Of a stretch of DNA of 64,000 nt, positions 10,591-23,094 are shown piece after piece. The position numbers and the translations under genes were made by a program. This stretch comes from Hanleya hanleyi (Eukaryota > Mollusca > Polyplacophora > Lepidopleurida > Hanleyidae). Position 1 is the stretch's first letter. Every line of letters starts with the position of its first letter. Below the pieces are notes generated by a model that was not told where the DNA came from, did not search any database, and saw only the letters and a program-made list of their open reading frames with translations. The stretch lies in assembly GCA_036873755.1 (NCBI GenBank), contig JAVTVY010025102.1, forward strand, positions 44,330 through 108,329. Direction: 5' to 3'.

Positions 10591-10790
10591 CAAAAATGAC
10601 GAAAACATCACTTTTCTGGTACCCCACATTTCCGCTTTTGAATTTACCCATGATCCCCTACTCGCGATTCAGGCTCAAATGGCCCCAATATGATAAACTC
10701 TGAATTCTCGTGAGTTTCAAATCTCATTTTGTGTCGTTCCGGAGATGGGCCATGATGGACCGCTGCTTCACAAGGCCTGGTAGGGTTAGG
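10591..10790 (+). repeat. TTAA-flanked repeat family, 3' half
   Basis: Matches 22,415-22,640 and 22,770-22,995: ACATCACTTTTCTGGTACCC, an aatttacccatgatcc block, a CTCAAAxTGxCCCCAATATG block and the terminal GGCCTGGTAGGGTTAG. The last base of the terminal TTAA has changed to G. The copy is 5'-truncated. Confidence 0.7.
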
Positions 10791-11517
10791 ACAAATGCTT
10801 CAACTTCTACTTCATTGATATCGCATGTTTATACTTGTTTGTGCTTGTTAGTTATAGTTATCATGGCAGCCGCTTTATGTATAGGTGTCAATTTGCACGT
10901 CTGCAACACTGACTTTCATTGTAACATATGACTTATTCTATGCATGTGCAACATAGAGATAATTCCAGACTTAAAAATAACCAACAAGTTAATCCTAAAA
11001 ACAAAACATTGATTGGTTTGTGTTCGCTGGTTACAAACACAAGGAACGCGCAACAACGTTTGCGCATGTGATGTCATAAACATAAGTAAATAAAGTCCCG
11101 AGAATTGACGGTATTTGTTTACAAACAAAAAGGCGCTTTAAGCGCAAAGAAAAAAAACGACAGTTGCAGCATAACGCATTACTTGTGGGCGCATTGTCAT
11201 AACGTTTCCTTAAAATGTAGTATCGTTGCATGAATATTATGTTGGAATCTGTAGACTCGAGAGATCGGCAAGCCTAACTCGTGAAAACCTGAAAAATTGA
11301 AGTCCGATGCTTCTCCAAACGAAAAGCTACCTATATCAATATGATCAAGGTTGACTGCTTTAGACGGATATTTTTATTTCCCCGTTTCAGACTGATTATA
11401 CCGTGGAGTTTCTCCGAGACAGGCACAGCTGTAATACACATAATATAACATAAAATCAGAATGATAAATTAGGATGATAATTCTTTTCTGAAGCCGGATT
11501 TAAAGAGTACGGTATAT
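10791..11517. other. unassigned sequence
   Basis: Only short unsupported open frames were seen. Confidence 0.4.
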
Positions 11518-14500
11518 TTGTCCCCCGCCGCAACGCGGCCTGGGAACTTTAGAATGGTTCTTGCTTCTATGTGTCCGTGGATGTCCGTGCATGTCTGTTC
11601 GAATGATTACTTCCTAACGCTGTGTTGGATTCTTCCGAAATTCGGCATACGCATTCCTTGCGACAAGACGCCAGTCAGTATCGCATTTCAGCAACATCTG
11701 CCTGAAGGTGGCGCCACTGGGTCAGAATGGGTCTTGCTTCTCTGTGTCCGTGCATGTCCGTCGATGTCCGTGCATGTCTGTTCGAATGATTACTTCCTAA
11801 CGCTTTCTTGGATTCTTCCGAAATTCCGGTTGCATACTGGATTTCAGTAACATTTGCAAGGTGGCGCCACTGAGTTTCGCTCCTTTGTGTCCGTTCCAGT
11901 TAAAATGGGTCTTGCTCTCTTTGTGTCTGAATGTCTGTTCAAATTCTTCACAGGCGATAACTTCCAAAAGCTTCTTCGGATTCCTTCGAAATTTAGCATA
12001 TACACCCCTTGTGACCAGACATGGGTTCGGTATTGCGTTTCAGCAAGATCCACCTGAAGGTGGCGCCACTGGGTCTTGTTTCAATCTTCTGTGCATGTCC
12101 GTGGTTTCCATTCAAATTCTTCACAAGCGATAACTTCCAAATGCTTTTTAATAATTAGGCATCCCTAAATGCGTTTGTCATTTTTTCTTCTTTCTTCCAC
12201 TTCTCGCTGTTAGTTTTGAATTTCATGTCGCTTTAAATGAAGGACACCATTTTCTTAAATTTGCTGTCCATTCATTCTATTCCACATCATATGATTTACA
12301 CTAAAGCTTTTGCAGGAACCATATTTTATTTCAGAAGTATAATATGAAATAACTGGCGGGGGAATCCCCGCAGTACCGAACCCGTGTTAGTTTTGAATTT
12401 TGTGTCGCCTTAAATGAAGGACAACATTCCCTTCAATTTTGCTATGAAATCATTCTATTCCACATCATATGATTTACACTGAAGCTTTTGCAGGAACCAT
12501 ATTTTATTTCAGAAGTATAATATGAAATAACTGGCGGGGAAATCCCCGCAGTACCGAATCCCTGGGTTTTTTAATTTCGTGTCATCTTAAATGAAGGACA
12601 ACATTTCCTTTAATTTTGCTATCAAATAATTGTAATCCACATCATATGATTTACCCTAAAGCTTCTGCAGGAACCATTTGTGTCCACACTGTAACTTACT
12701 ATATCAATTACAACTGAGTTCCTAAAGTTTGGGTGCACACTGTGCATATGATCAATTTCCTCAATTGAATTGAATTCCACCTTGTGGTTTTTTCGGACTG
12801 ACAGATGATGGCATGCAGTTGTCAGTGTGGTTGTTTCATGTACAGGGAGTTTTCCATGGCTTTCATATCAGCGCACCTATCACTACCCTCAAGAAGAGCA
12901 TGTCCCCATCCCCAGGGCGCCGAGCCGCACCGTCTATCTTCCAAACTAACCCTCGCCCGACCCTCATATATTGTTTTTGAGCATATATATCTCCAATATG
13001 TCTTGGCAGAAGCTGAAATTTGTGTGTTGTCTGCAATATTGGGATAATTGCAGCCCCAAAATGTTTCAATTTATCAGGCACAGACCCATGTTTTTGTATT
13101 TGGTAAATATGTCCCTTGTCTATAGATCTTGCTTGGAATTGTTTTTCATGCCAATCCGCTTCTGGGTGGCGCCACCTCGGGCCAAGTTAAAATTGCATCT
13201 CCAGAAAATAACTTTTGAAAACCTTAAGGATTCTTTCCAAATTTGGTGTGTAGGTACCTCGCCTCAATTTCCCATTTGGCATTGTTTTTCATGCCGATCC
13301 ACATATAGGTGGTGCCACCTGGGGGCAAATTTAAAATTATGTTTCCGAAAAATAACTTTTTAATACTTGAATGAATTCTTTCCAAGTTTGGTATACATGT
13401 ACTTGGTATTGTTTTTCTTGTCGATCTGCTCATAGGTGGCGCCACCTGTAGGCCAAGTTAACATTTTCTATTTCCAATGTCAAGGGATCTTGCCTCAAGA
13501 TCTCGGTTGGGATTATTTTTTATGCCTATCTGCCTACACATGGCGCTACCTGTGGGCCAAGGTAAAATTGCATTTTCGGACAGTAACTGTTGGACCTTAA
13601 TAGATTCTTTTAAATTTGTTATGTGAGTACCTACCCTCAAGGCATCTTATGGGGCCATGTTAATGATGTTTTTCCAAAGTTTTACGTTTTTACTTTCCTC
13701 ACAAATAATGAATGTTTCCTTTACTAAAGATGCAAAAGGCATGCCTCCAATCGTATTCGATCGACTGTATCTAGTTTCTTCAATATTTGGCATATGCATT
13801 CCTTGTGACAAGATGATGATTGGTATTGCGTTTCAGAAAGATCTGCCTGTAGGTGGCGCCACTAGGGTTCTTTCCGTTCTTTTGTGCTGCAAGCAATAAC
13901 TTTGAAATGCTTTGAAATGTTGCTCGAAATTTGGTTTCCGGGCAATAACTTGAGAACTGCTCATCAAATTCTTCCCAAACTAGGCATGCATATACATTGT
14001 ACCTTGTCATGAGATGTTGCTTGGGATTGCGTTATCCAATTCTGCTCAGAAAGTGACGCCACCTGAAATTTGTTTTTGGCCAATAACTTGAGAACTGCAT
14101 GCTCATCGGATTCTTCTCAAATTTAGCATGCATGTACCATGCCAGGAGATGTTGCATGGTATTGCTTTTCACTCACTTGCACTTACAGGTGGCGCCACCT
14201 GGTTGCAAAATCCCAAATTTGTCTCCGGGTAATACCATGACCTAAGATGTCGCTTGAGATTGCATTTCGCCCACTTGCGCCTATAGGTGGCGCCACCAGG
14301 TGTTAAAATCAAAATTTGTTTTCAGCTATTAACTTGAGAACTGCTCATCGGAATCTCCTCAAATTTAGCATGCATGTATCATGCCAGGAGATGTCACTTG
14401 GGATTGTGTTTCGCACACTTGTGCATACAAATCTAAATTTGGTTTCCGGGCAATAACCCCTTTTCAGATTCTTCCCAAAGTGTGTATGCTGATACACCAT

Positions 14501-14785
14501 GTCATGAGATGATCCTTGGGATTGCATTTCGCCCACTTGCACCTACAGGTGGCGACACCTGGTGGCAAATTTAAAATTTGGTTTCCAGACAATAGGTTGA
14601 GGATGCATTCAGCTTCTCGTCAAATTTGGTTTGCAGATAATATGCCTTGAGATGTCACTTGGGGTCGCTTCTCGGTACATAATTTCGATGCTTCACTGCA
14701 TGGAAACTATATTACAGGAGCAAAAAAACGTTCAGTCAACCGTTCTGGGGTGATTTTAAAACTTGGGAAGGCAGAAAGACCTTTC
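11518..14785 (+). repeat. GGTGGCGCCACC satellite locus, copy 1
   Basis: The locus opens with TTTGTCCCCCGCCGCAACGC, identical to the start of copy 2 at 17,056, and closes with a related block ending about 14,785. Between these, a core AGGTGGCGCCAC(C/T) recurs near 11,705, 11,860, 12,057, 13,164, 13,309, 13,433, 13,539, 13,850, 14,188, 14,284 and 14,547. Linkers contain variants of cggattcttctcaaatttgg and gggcaataacttgag. The spacing is irregular (roughly 95-310 bases) and units are well diverged. Open frames inside are by-products of repetition. Confidence 0.75.
12206..12690 (+). repeat. three tandem ~178-bp units inside satellite copy 1
   Basis: Units start near 12,210, 12,387 and 12,566 with tttTGAATTTxxTGTCGCCTTA. 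Each includes CACATCATATGATTTACACT and the first two close with a GGGGGAATCCCCGCAGTACC-like hairpin. The third is shortened. This set is absent from satellite copy 2, so it is a separate insertion or local expansion. Confidence 0.7.
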
Positions 14786-17055
14786 CGCATCCAACGTCTA
14801 TGAAGCAGCAGTTGCCTCTCTCATGTATATCTCCCGAGACCAACAATGCTAAAAAATATTGCTGCCATTTCGGCGGGGGACTTGGCATCCTCTGGCTGCT
14901 TGTTATTTTAAGAGGAATAGGGATTATATTAGCGAACAGGCAGAACCATTTTGACGCCTCTTGCCTCTTCCCTGGAGCTTGAATAATTAAACGAGTATAA
15001 TTCGGTTTTCAATTAATCAAGTGCATTATTATGTAAATCATTGACGTGGATCTTATTACGCAACTCATCAATCTAGCTGAATTTACATAAAGTATGACGT
15101 GGACAAGATTCTCGCTGGAGTTTTTTGCCAATTCTACATCGTCGTTTTCTTCTTGCAGCTGATAATGCACTTTTAATAAATGATTAACACACATAAGATG
15201 AACAATACCGCGAGTCATTTATGCATTGCTGCTAGTTTTGTTAATAAATTTGCTTATGTCTCACGCCAACAGAAGGCACAAAATCGAGATAAAGCCCAAA
15301 CACGCCAAAGGACAACAATTACTTATCTATGGCAAGAAAGGATAATTGTGGAAGGTTTCAAGTAATACAACTTTCACGACGAATTGATGACATTGATGAT
15401 TTTGCAAAAAAAAGGCAATACGGTTGATTACATTTTCGTCTAACCTCGAAAATACAGCAGTTTTATTTCTCAAATTGAAATTTTTATCTATGAAACAATT
15501 GAACGACTATCTGGTTTTACTCTTTGTTGATAAATTCTGTAACCACAATGAGTTTATTACCTATCTTATATCAAGTTGCCCAACTAGGCAAGCAAATCTT
15601 AATTTGTATAGGCATATTTACTCATCAGACATCATTTTATAGTTAAAAAATAAAAGGTCCTCGAACATGGAACAAATCACCCTCCCAACTCAAATTTTGT
15701 ACGTCTATTTCTTTATTTAAAACTCATTTAAGATCCTATTTGCTGAAAGGAACAGCTGCTTTCTAATTTCCTATCAGCTGTTTCAGCTGTGTGCGTCTTG
15801 GGCAGATAGTGGAAGTTGGAAATCGATTTTATATTTGTTTCAATATTTGCCTTTCTTATTTACAATTTTCATTAATGTTTATTTGCTACTTCTCCATCGG
15901 TATTATAATTCAATATAATTCTATTCTCCCCGCCTATCATGTATCTTACAGGCTAAATTATGCACTATTATGCTCTGGTAAAATAAAATATCAAATAAAA
16001 TATCAAATCAAGACATACAATGGTGATAGGGACATAAAACGGTTTGTTACAAGTAACATGACACTACAGATCAGCTTTCCCCTATAATTCTATGAAATTT
16101 ATCATTCGACCTGGCTGATTATATGTCTCATGGCAGCAGGGAAACGGATAAGTCAGTCAATGCAGACAAGGGCTGCGTGCATCTACAGGTAGGTCATGGT
16201 CTCGTACATCCAAGGCAGTGTGTATCCATGCCATAGTTTCAAATCGCAACTGTTTAGACCCTTATATAGTTGATAGTAAGCGAAGGTTTGTTTACCGTAA
16301 CACGCTTAGTTCCATTGTTTCCACTTTACACACTCTTTATGTTTATTTGTTTTTTTTGTGATAGGAACAATAATTCGGAAGCATTCTCGAAAAAAGTCAG
16401 TGCTGTCACTCTAAAGCTTCAAGATGGCGTCCATTATTGCGATCATATTACTCAAAACTTTGACTTTAAAAACGACTATCAACATATTTCATACACCATG
16501 TATGAAAAAGTTATTCAGGGAACTCGTGTGTATATTGTGCAAATAAATATGCATACTTTTTCGGCTTAAATTGATAGAATATGGATAACCAGTCTGAAAG
16601 CGCATGTTGGTTTGAATACTCAAATTGTCTCGACACGGCTCACTAGTGAACTGGGCATAAAACATTGTTTAAAAGCCTAACACTCCTATTAAAAAAGCTG
16701 AAAGTTTCGTTCAATTATAATTAACTTACTGTTGATCTGATTTTAGCCTTTGTGACCTTGAAAAATGGGTCAAGGTCAGTCCGGGTCAGCCAGTCAATTT
16801 GACATGTAGACCTCTAGAGACCGCATCCATCTGCTACTTTCATATTGTTTTCACAATTAAAAATGTGACTACTATTCACATCACCACATGTGCCCTTTCC
16901 AAATAGGTAATTGGAAATTTCCAAATAAATCATTTTTGGCTGAAAATTACCTAGGTGTGCCTGGTATGTACCATTGATCCCAAGAGGAATCTCATTTCGT
17001 TCTCCAGATATCGCGTTCAGAAACAGATGGGTGGACATGCGAACCGCTATTCATA
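14786..17055. other. unassigned sequence between satellite loci
   Basis: The first ~100 bases (to about 14,905) match 20,345-20,460, including ATATTGCTGCCATTT and a GCGGGGGAC/CATCCTCTGGCTGCTTGTT block. They therefore belong to the duplicated locus. The remainder is AT-rich with short unsupported open frames. Confidence 0.45.
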
Positions 17056-19234
17056 TTTGTCCCCCGCCGCAACGCGGCCGGGGACTTTAAAATGGTTCTT
17101 GCTTCTATGTGTCCGTGCATGCACGGACATGTCCGTGCAAATACTTCGTAAGCAATAACTTCTAAATGCTTTGTCGGATTCCTCCGAAATTTGGCATCTG
17201 CATTCTTTGCGACAAGACGTCTCTTGGTATTACGTTTCAGCAAGATCCGCCTGTAGGTGGCGCCACTGGGGTCTTGCTTCTATGTGTCCGTGCATGCACG
17301 GACATGTCCGTGCAAATACTTTGTAAGCAATAACTTCTAAATGCTTTGTCGGATTCCTCCAAATTTGGCATCTGCATTCTTTGCGACAAGACGTCTCTTG
17401 GTATTACGTTTCAGCAAGATCCGCCTGTAGGTGGCGCCACTGGGGTCTTGCTTCTATGTGTCCGTCATGCACGGACATGTCCGTGCAAATACTTCGTAAG
17501 CAATAACTTCTAAATGCTTTGTCGGATTCCTCCGAAATTTGGCATCTGCATTCTTTGCGACAAGATGTCTCTTGGTATTACGTTTCAGCAAGATCCGCCT
17601 GTAGGTGGCGCCACTGGGGTCTTGTTCTATGTGTCCGTGCATGCACGGACATGTCCGTGCAAATACTTCGTAAGCAATAACTTCTAAATGCTTTGTCGGA
17701 TTCCTCCGAAATTTGGCATCTGCATTCTTTGCGACAAGACGTCTGTTGGTATTACGTTTCAGCAAGATCCGCCTGTAGGTGGCGCCACTGGGTCTTGTTC
17801 CAATCTTTAGTGCATGTCCGTGGATGTTCGTACAAATGCTTCATAAGCGATAACTCCTAAATGCTTTGTCGGATTCCTCCGAAATTTGGCATCTGCATTC
17901 TTTGCGACAAGACGTCTGTTGGTATTACGTTTCAGCAAGATCCGCCTGTAGGTGGCGCCACTGGGTCTTGTTCCAATATTTAGTGTATGTCCGTGCAAAT
18001 ACTGCGTAAGCGATAACTCCTAAATGCTTTGTCGGATTCCTCCGAAATTTGGCATCTGCATTCTTTGCGACAAGACGTCGCTGGTATTACGTTTCAGCAA
18101 GATCCGCCTGTAGGTGGCACCACTGGGTCTTGTTCCAATCTTTAATGCATGTCCGTTCATGTTAGTTCAAATCCTTCGCGAGCGATAACTTTCGAACAAT
18201 TTGTCGGATTTCTTCGAAATTTGGTAAATGCATTCCCTGCGACAAAACACTGTTGATGATGCGTTTCAGCAAAATCCACCCGGAGGTGGCGCCACTAGAG
18301 TTCATTCCATTATTCCATGCTGCAAGTGATAACTTAGAAACACTTGGTCGAATTTCTTTGAAATATCCTACATATGTACCTTTCTGGGTAACATGAGAAA
18401 CGTTGCGGCTCATCGGATTCTTCTCAAATTTGACATGCATTTACCATGCCAGGAGCTGTTGCTTGGGATTGCCTTTCGCTCACTTGCACTCACAGGTGGC
18501 AACATCACAAATTCGTTTCCGGGTAATAACTTGAGAACTGACCATCGGATTCTTCTCAAATTTTATATGAATGTACCGTGACATAAGATGTCGCTTGATA
18601 ATGCATTTCACTGACTTGCGCCTGGAGGTGGCGTCACCTGGTGTCAAAATCTAAATTTGGTTTCTGGGCAATAACTTGAGGACCCTCATCGGATTCTTCT
18701 CAAATTTGGTATGCAGATGTCCCCACGATACCATGTTCCTTGGGATTGTATTTTTCCCGCTTCTGCCTACAGGTGGCGTCTCCTGGTGGAAAAATTTGTT
18801 TCCGGGCAATAATTTGGCAACTGCTCATCAGATTATTCTCAAATTTTGTATTCATATGTGACCCGCCCCAAATAACATGAACACCGGTGGGCATCTAGTA
18901 CCGGCAATAACTTGAGGACCCCTCTTCAGAGTCTCAAAGTTCATATGCCGATACCATGACATGAGATGTCATTTGGGATTGTGTTTTGCCTGCTTGCACC
19001 TACAGGTGGTGACTCCTTGTGGCAAAGTCTAAATTTGGTTTCTGGGCAATAGGTTGAGGATGCCTTCATATTCTTGTCAAATTTAGTTTGCAGATAATAT
19101 GCCATGAGTTGTCTCTTGGGGTTGCATTTCGGTTACATAATTTTCATGCTACATGGTAAAGAAAATATATTACAGTAGCAATCAACATTCAGTCAGCCAT
19201 TCGGTGTTGATCTCAAAACCTGGGAAGGTGGAAA
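17056..19234 (+). repeat. GGTGGCGCCACC satellite locus, copy 2
   Basis: Same opening, core and closing block as copy 1. From about 17,080 to 18,130 it is a clean tandem array with a period near 174 bases and high identity. Cores lie near 17,257, 17,430, 17,605, 17,779, 17,951, 18,111 and 18,284. From 18,290 the units become as diverged as in copy 1 (cores near 18,494, 18,627, 18,769 and 19,004). The clean part is a recent local amplification inside an older array. Confidence 0.8.
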
Positions 19235-20325
19235 TTACAAGCGTCTAGTCCGTCATTCATAATCCAGCTGTCGTCCATTAGAGAATATCCGCGTCCATAA
19301 TCCAAAGACCTATTTCATATTCCATATAACAGTATTAGCACGAAATTCAAAAAGACAATCATAGTATACAAAACATAAGCTTGTTTCCTGCAAGAGAGAA
19401 GCGGTCAACAGTTTTCAATGATGCCGGCAAGACATCATGATGTTCCAAAAATATCAAATCCGTATCGCTGATCAGTATTCTTAATCCATAATATTCGTTG
19501 TAAAGTCGTCATCTAAAGAATGATGTATCTCAGTCACGCTTTGATTGTGACTGTTCATATGAGTACCATGAGGATCTTGAAGTACATGGGTTCATACGGC
19601 CCCTAGCCCCGGGTTAAGCGGAATTAGACACAAGTTACGAAACGTAGCGCCATAGATCTTGCACGCTACGTTCGTATTTTGCTATCAGCATGCGATATGT
19701 ATCGCCAAATTTGAGAAACTTTGAGTGGAGGCGCTTGGTGGAATAGCCCTGTTTTATAAGTTTCTGCAACAATGTTTTGTGACGTTGATTAAAATCATCA
19801 CATTTAACACAGGATCTAGCAAATGCTACTAAGCGAGATATGTATACGCCATATGCAGGTCCCACTGGAATATTACTATCCAAAAAGGGATAGTTTACGA
19901 TGTCGAAATTGTAATCATCTCTTTTGTCATAAAGTCGACGAGAGAGAATGCCCGCTTCATTTTTATAGAGATAGAGATCTAAATAAGATGTGCCTGTGGG
20001 CTATCTGTAGTTTCCTTCAAATCCAGTGAAGGTGGATATATATCCTTCACTGCGTCATTTATATAGCGATTATCCACAGCGAGAAGATCGTCTATATGGC
20101 GTTTGGTGAATGAGAAGGAACGGGCTTTGAATGGATCGGTTTTTGAAAGCGCCTGCATATAGTCATATTCATAAGAGAACAGATACAGGTCAGCCAACAG
20201 GGGTGCACAATTAGTACCCATTGGAATACCTGTATGCTGCTGATATATTGTGTTGCCAAATTTCACATAGATATTTTTAATGAGAAATTCAAGCAACTCT
20301 ATAAACAAAGAAACATCCCATGAAT
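19235..20325 (-). mobile_element. retroelement 3' fragment (Penelope-like type), copy A
   Basis: The same sequence occurs on the plus strand at 27,945-29,090, and its last ~185 bases occur again at 35,396-35,580. All three copies stop at the same 3' point after GACTAGACGCTTGTAATT and differ in 5' length. That is the pattern of a retroelement with 5' truncation. This copy interrupts the downstream flank of satellite copy 2, because the flank resumes at about 20,330 with sequence that follows copy 1 directly. Confidence 0.7.
19635..20308 (-). pseudogene. reverse transcriptase fragment, copy A
   Basis: The first frame (20,308-19,979) has GIPMGTNCAPLLADLYLFSYE and FTKRHIDDLLAV, where IDD is the catalytic pair of a reverse transcriptase. 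The second frame (19,883-19,635) has NIPVGPAYGVYISRLVAFARS and a C-terminal KFGDTYRMLIAKYERSV. A one-base deletion near 19,990, compared with copy B at 28,320, breaks the frame. From memory this protein family is widespread in invertebrate and fish genomes and is linked to Penelope-like elements. No GIY-YIG endonuclease is present in the part seen. The N-terminal half is missing. Confidence 0.7.
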
Positions 20326-20460
20326 GATATCCCCTCTGCTTCTTACGCCTGTGAAGTAGCTGTTGCCATCCTCATGAATATCTTCTGAAACCGACAGCGC
20401 TTATAAATATTGCTGCCATTTTGGCGGGGGACCTAGCATCCTCTGGCTGCTTGTTGCAAA
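20326..20460 (+). repeat. resumed flank of satellite copy 2
   Basis: Matches 14,800-14,905 (for example the GAAGxAGCxGTTGCC start and the CATCCTCTGGCTGCTTGTT block). This shows that the duplicated locus extends past the satellite and that the retroelement at 19,235-20,325 is an insertion. Confidence 0.6.
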
Positions 20461-21929
20461 TCAAAAAAGCTTTCAAATATTTGGAAATCCAAACAAATTT
20501 CGAGGATTTAGTCATTGCGCAAAAATCTGCGCTCTTCAGTCTCCCTTCTCGCTTAATTTGCCGATCAAAATGGAAAATTTATATTTCCTTCAAAGTTATT
20601 TTTCAATAAATTTAGTATCAGGTCTATCACTTCGATCTGTGAAACTACGGAATGGAATATAAGGCTTTATCGAACTGTCCAAGAGGCATAATGACATTTT
20701 TTCACTATTCAAATTGAGGCCTGTTACAGTCTTGATATTCGATTAACATAATTAATTAGGTTTCTGCATTTACGTTCGTTGTCATCTGCGAACTAAATTC
20801 CTTGCCACTCTTTTCCACGCAGCAAGTCAATACCAAGACATGGTTTGCTTCTTCTATATAAATGATTAACTATTTCATTCTTAGGAAATATCATCTCATC
20901 TGACATGTTCGGCCAAGCCTTTTCGAAGGTTGCTAATTTTATTAATTTCTTTTCTTTAAAATCAAATTCTGCAAACAAGAAACACTTCTATGGGTATCTT
21001 CCTATACTCAATTCGCGAATATGTTTGTCACTAAGTCATTCCGAAGGTGATTCAAGTGCGAAATTTCGGGGCTAGTTCACTAAACAAGGTCTGTGTGTAA
21101 GAGAATGATGTCGAATTCTCGTTATTATCTTTTGATACATCAAATTGTTGCATTCGCGAAAATGACTGCCAAGTTAAAGTCAATGCGAAAGGTATCTAAG
21201 TATCAAAATCAAACTCAAAAACCCCTCCAGGAAAACAAAGGCCCTAGCTTTTGGCCACGAGGTCAACTAGATCGTTTTTATGGCCAGTATCTACTATATA
21301 TGACGTAATTCCATTCGTCAAACTGATTGACAAAGTAACGTAAATTTTGTATAGAACCAGTATTAAATTCTAGCAGAAATGGGCTCCGACTTGAGAGAAT
21401 GATGTCAAATGCAATATGTTTCTGCGCATTGTCTGCTGATACACATAAGTATTGAATTTACGGGAGTGATTAATGCTATTCTAAGGGGATTCTGAGTGCG
21501 GAAGAGAATGAGGATAGAGAGGCTGTGTTCCGAAACAGAATCATTCAAAATAGCTATTTGCCAAATGTCATGCTTGTAACCGAAAGTGCTCAATATAACT
21601 GCACGACTGTGAGGTATTGTTTGCGCGCAGGGGTGTCTAACTCATTAAATACTACATAGTCATTTCTGTCCCTTCGAAGTCGGCTACCATTTGAAATTGT
21701 CCGGTAATGAGTGAGTCCATCTGAATCCTTTCGTCGGCAAAATAAGCATTCAAGATTCAAGATTTTATTGTACAAACACCAGTCAAAGGCAGAGTACAAA
21801 ATTTTAAGAGGAATACAACAAGAGAAACAATGGAACAGTGACATGAATATTAATATTTATATACATGTTATATCTGAGAGATATGTTATATCTGAGTGTT
21901 ACCGTTGATATTAGAACCTTGATTTTTGG
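20461..21929. other. unassigned AT-rich sequence
   Basis: No recognisable gene or repeat. Confidence 0.4.
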
Positions 21930-23094
21930 CATGAAGGTGCATTAGGGGACTGTTACCAGCATGTTTCGAGCTGACCTGCTTTTGATGAAAATTTCTGGTG
22001 ATTTTTGATTGAAATCACTGGTGAATCTAACTTGAGCCGTGCCCATCTTAACCCTATCTGGCCTGGGCGATTTGGGGGTGTACCGCAGCCTGGGGGGGGG
22101 GGGCGCAAAGTGCCCCCCTATATATTTTCGCTATCGCTAAGGCTAGAGGGCTCAAACTTACCACACCATATCTTTGGGTCAAGCTCTACCAGAAAATGTA
22201 AAAAAAATCCAAGATAGCCGCCATGATGACGTCACTGTGACGTCATTTTCAAAAAGAGCATTTTTGGACGATTTTTCGGCCAAAATCGTCGAATTTTTTA
22301 TTTTTATTTTTTCTTCGCAAAAACTGCATTATAAATTGGTAAATAATAATCTGATATGAAATAAAATACGTTTTACCCATTTTTCCGTAGAGAAAAACAA
22401 AAAATTTGAAGCAATATGACGAAAGCATAACTTTTTCTGGTACCCCACATGGCCGCCATTTTGAATTTTCCCATGATCCTCTGCTCGTGGGGTTATGCAA
22501 ATAGGCTCAAAATGACCCCAATACGATACCCTATAATGTCACGAATGTTTCAGCTCTCCATTTTTTGGCGTTCCGAGATATCGCAGAAAGTTTGATAGGA
22601 GGGTATTTTGGCCCCCCTCCCCCAGGCCTGGTAGGGGTAATGTGGGAAGGGAGGGAGAGGGAACAAATCAGGGGGTGTTTTTTGGTGATGCTAAGACATA
22701 TGTTTCAGAAAAATGCATAGAATCGCGTTGAGTCAACATGCTGAATTTTTGCGTAATTTTTGACGAAATATGGCGAAAACATCACTTTTCTGGTACCCCA
22801 CATGGCCGCCATTTTGAATTTACCCATGATCCTTTGCTCGGGGGTCATGCAAATAGGCTCAAAATGACCCCAATATGATAATCGAAAAAGTCACGGAGTT
22901 TCAGCTCTCAATTTTTTGTCGTTCCGGTGATACAAGCAAAAAACCAACAGGGGGGGCGGAAAGTGCCCCCCCCCCGCCAGGCCAGGGAGGGTTAATATAG
23001 GCAGGATTTCAACTGGGGGTCCAAGAGTTCAGCGTGCGTCGGAGTCCAAATGCCTACCCTACTTCCTATGTCCTGTGACGTTATTCACACTGGG
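21930..23094 (+). repeat. tandem unit 1 (~221 bp) carrying a TTAA-flanked insertion
   Basis: The unit starts CATGAAGGTGCATTAGGGGA and ends at the GACGTTATTCACACT block, both repeated in unit 2 at 23,095. Removing the 944-base insertion leaves about 221 bases. Unit 2 shows the uninterrupted sequence at the insertion point (GTGCCCATCTTAATATTGGC near 23,867). Confidence 0.85.
22048..22995 (+). mobile_element. TTAA-flanked non-autonomous DNA element (piggyBac-like termini)
   Basis: The element begins TTAACCCTATCTGGCCTGGG and ends CCAGGCCAGGGAGGGTTAA, so its termini are inverted (CCCT...AGGG) and it is bounded by TTAA on both sides. The paralogous empty site in unit 2 has a single TTAA with matching flanks, so TTAA is the duplicated target. 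CCCT-type termini with a TTAA target are typical of the piggyBac/looper superfamily; assignment is inferred. It has no transposase. The 3' half is present twice (22,395-22,640 and 22,757-22,995), with an inner degraded terminus at about 22,625-22,640. G and C runs adjoin the termini. Other members or fragments lie at 449, 3,096, 10,591, 34,125 and 41,062. Confidence 0.85.

Noticed and set aside
17454..17765. 103-codon repeated open frame in the 174-bp satellite
   Set aside because: 174 is a multiple of three, so a chance frame stays open across units; neighbouring units break it and no motif is present.
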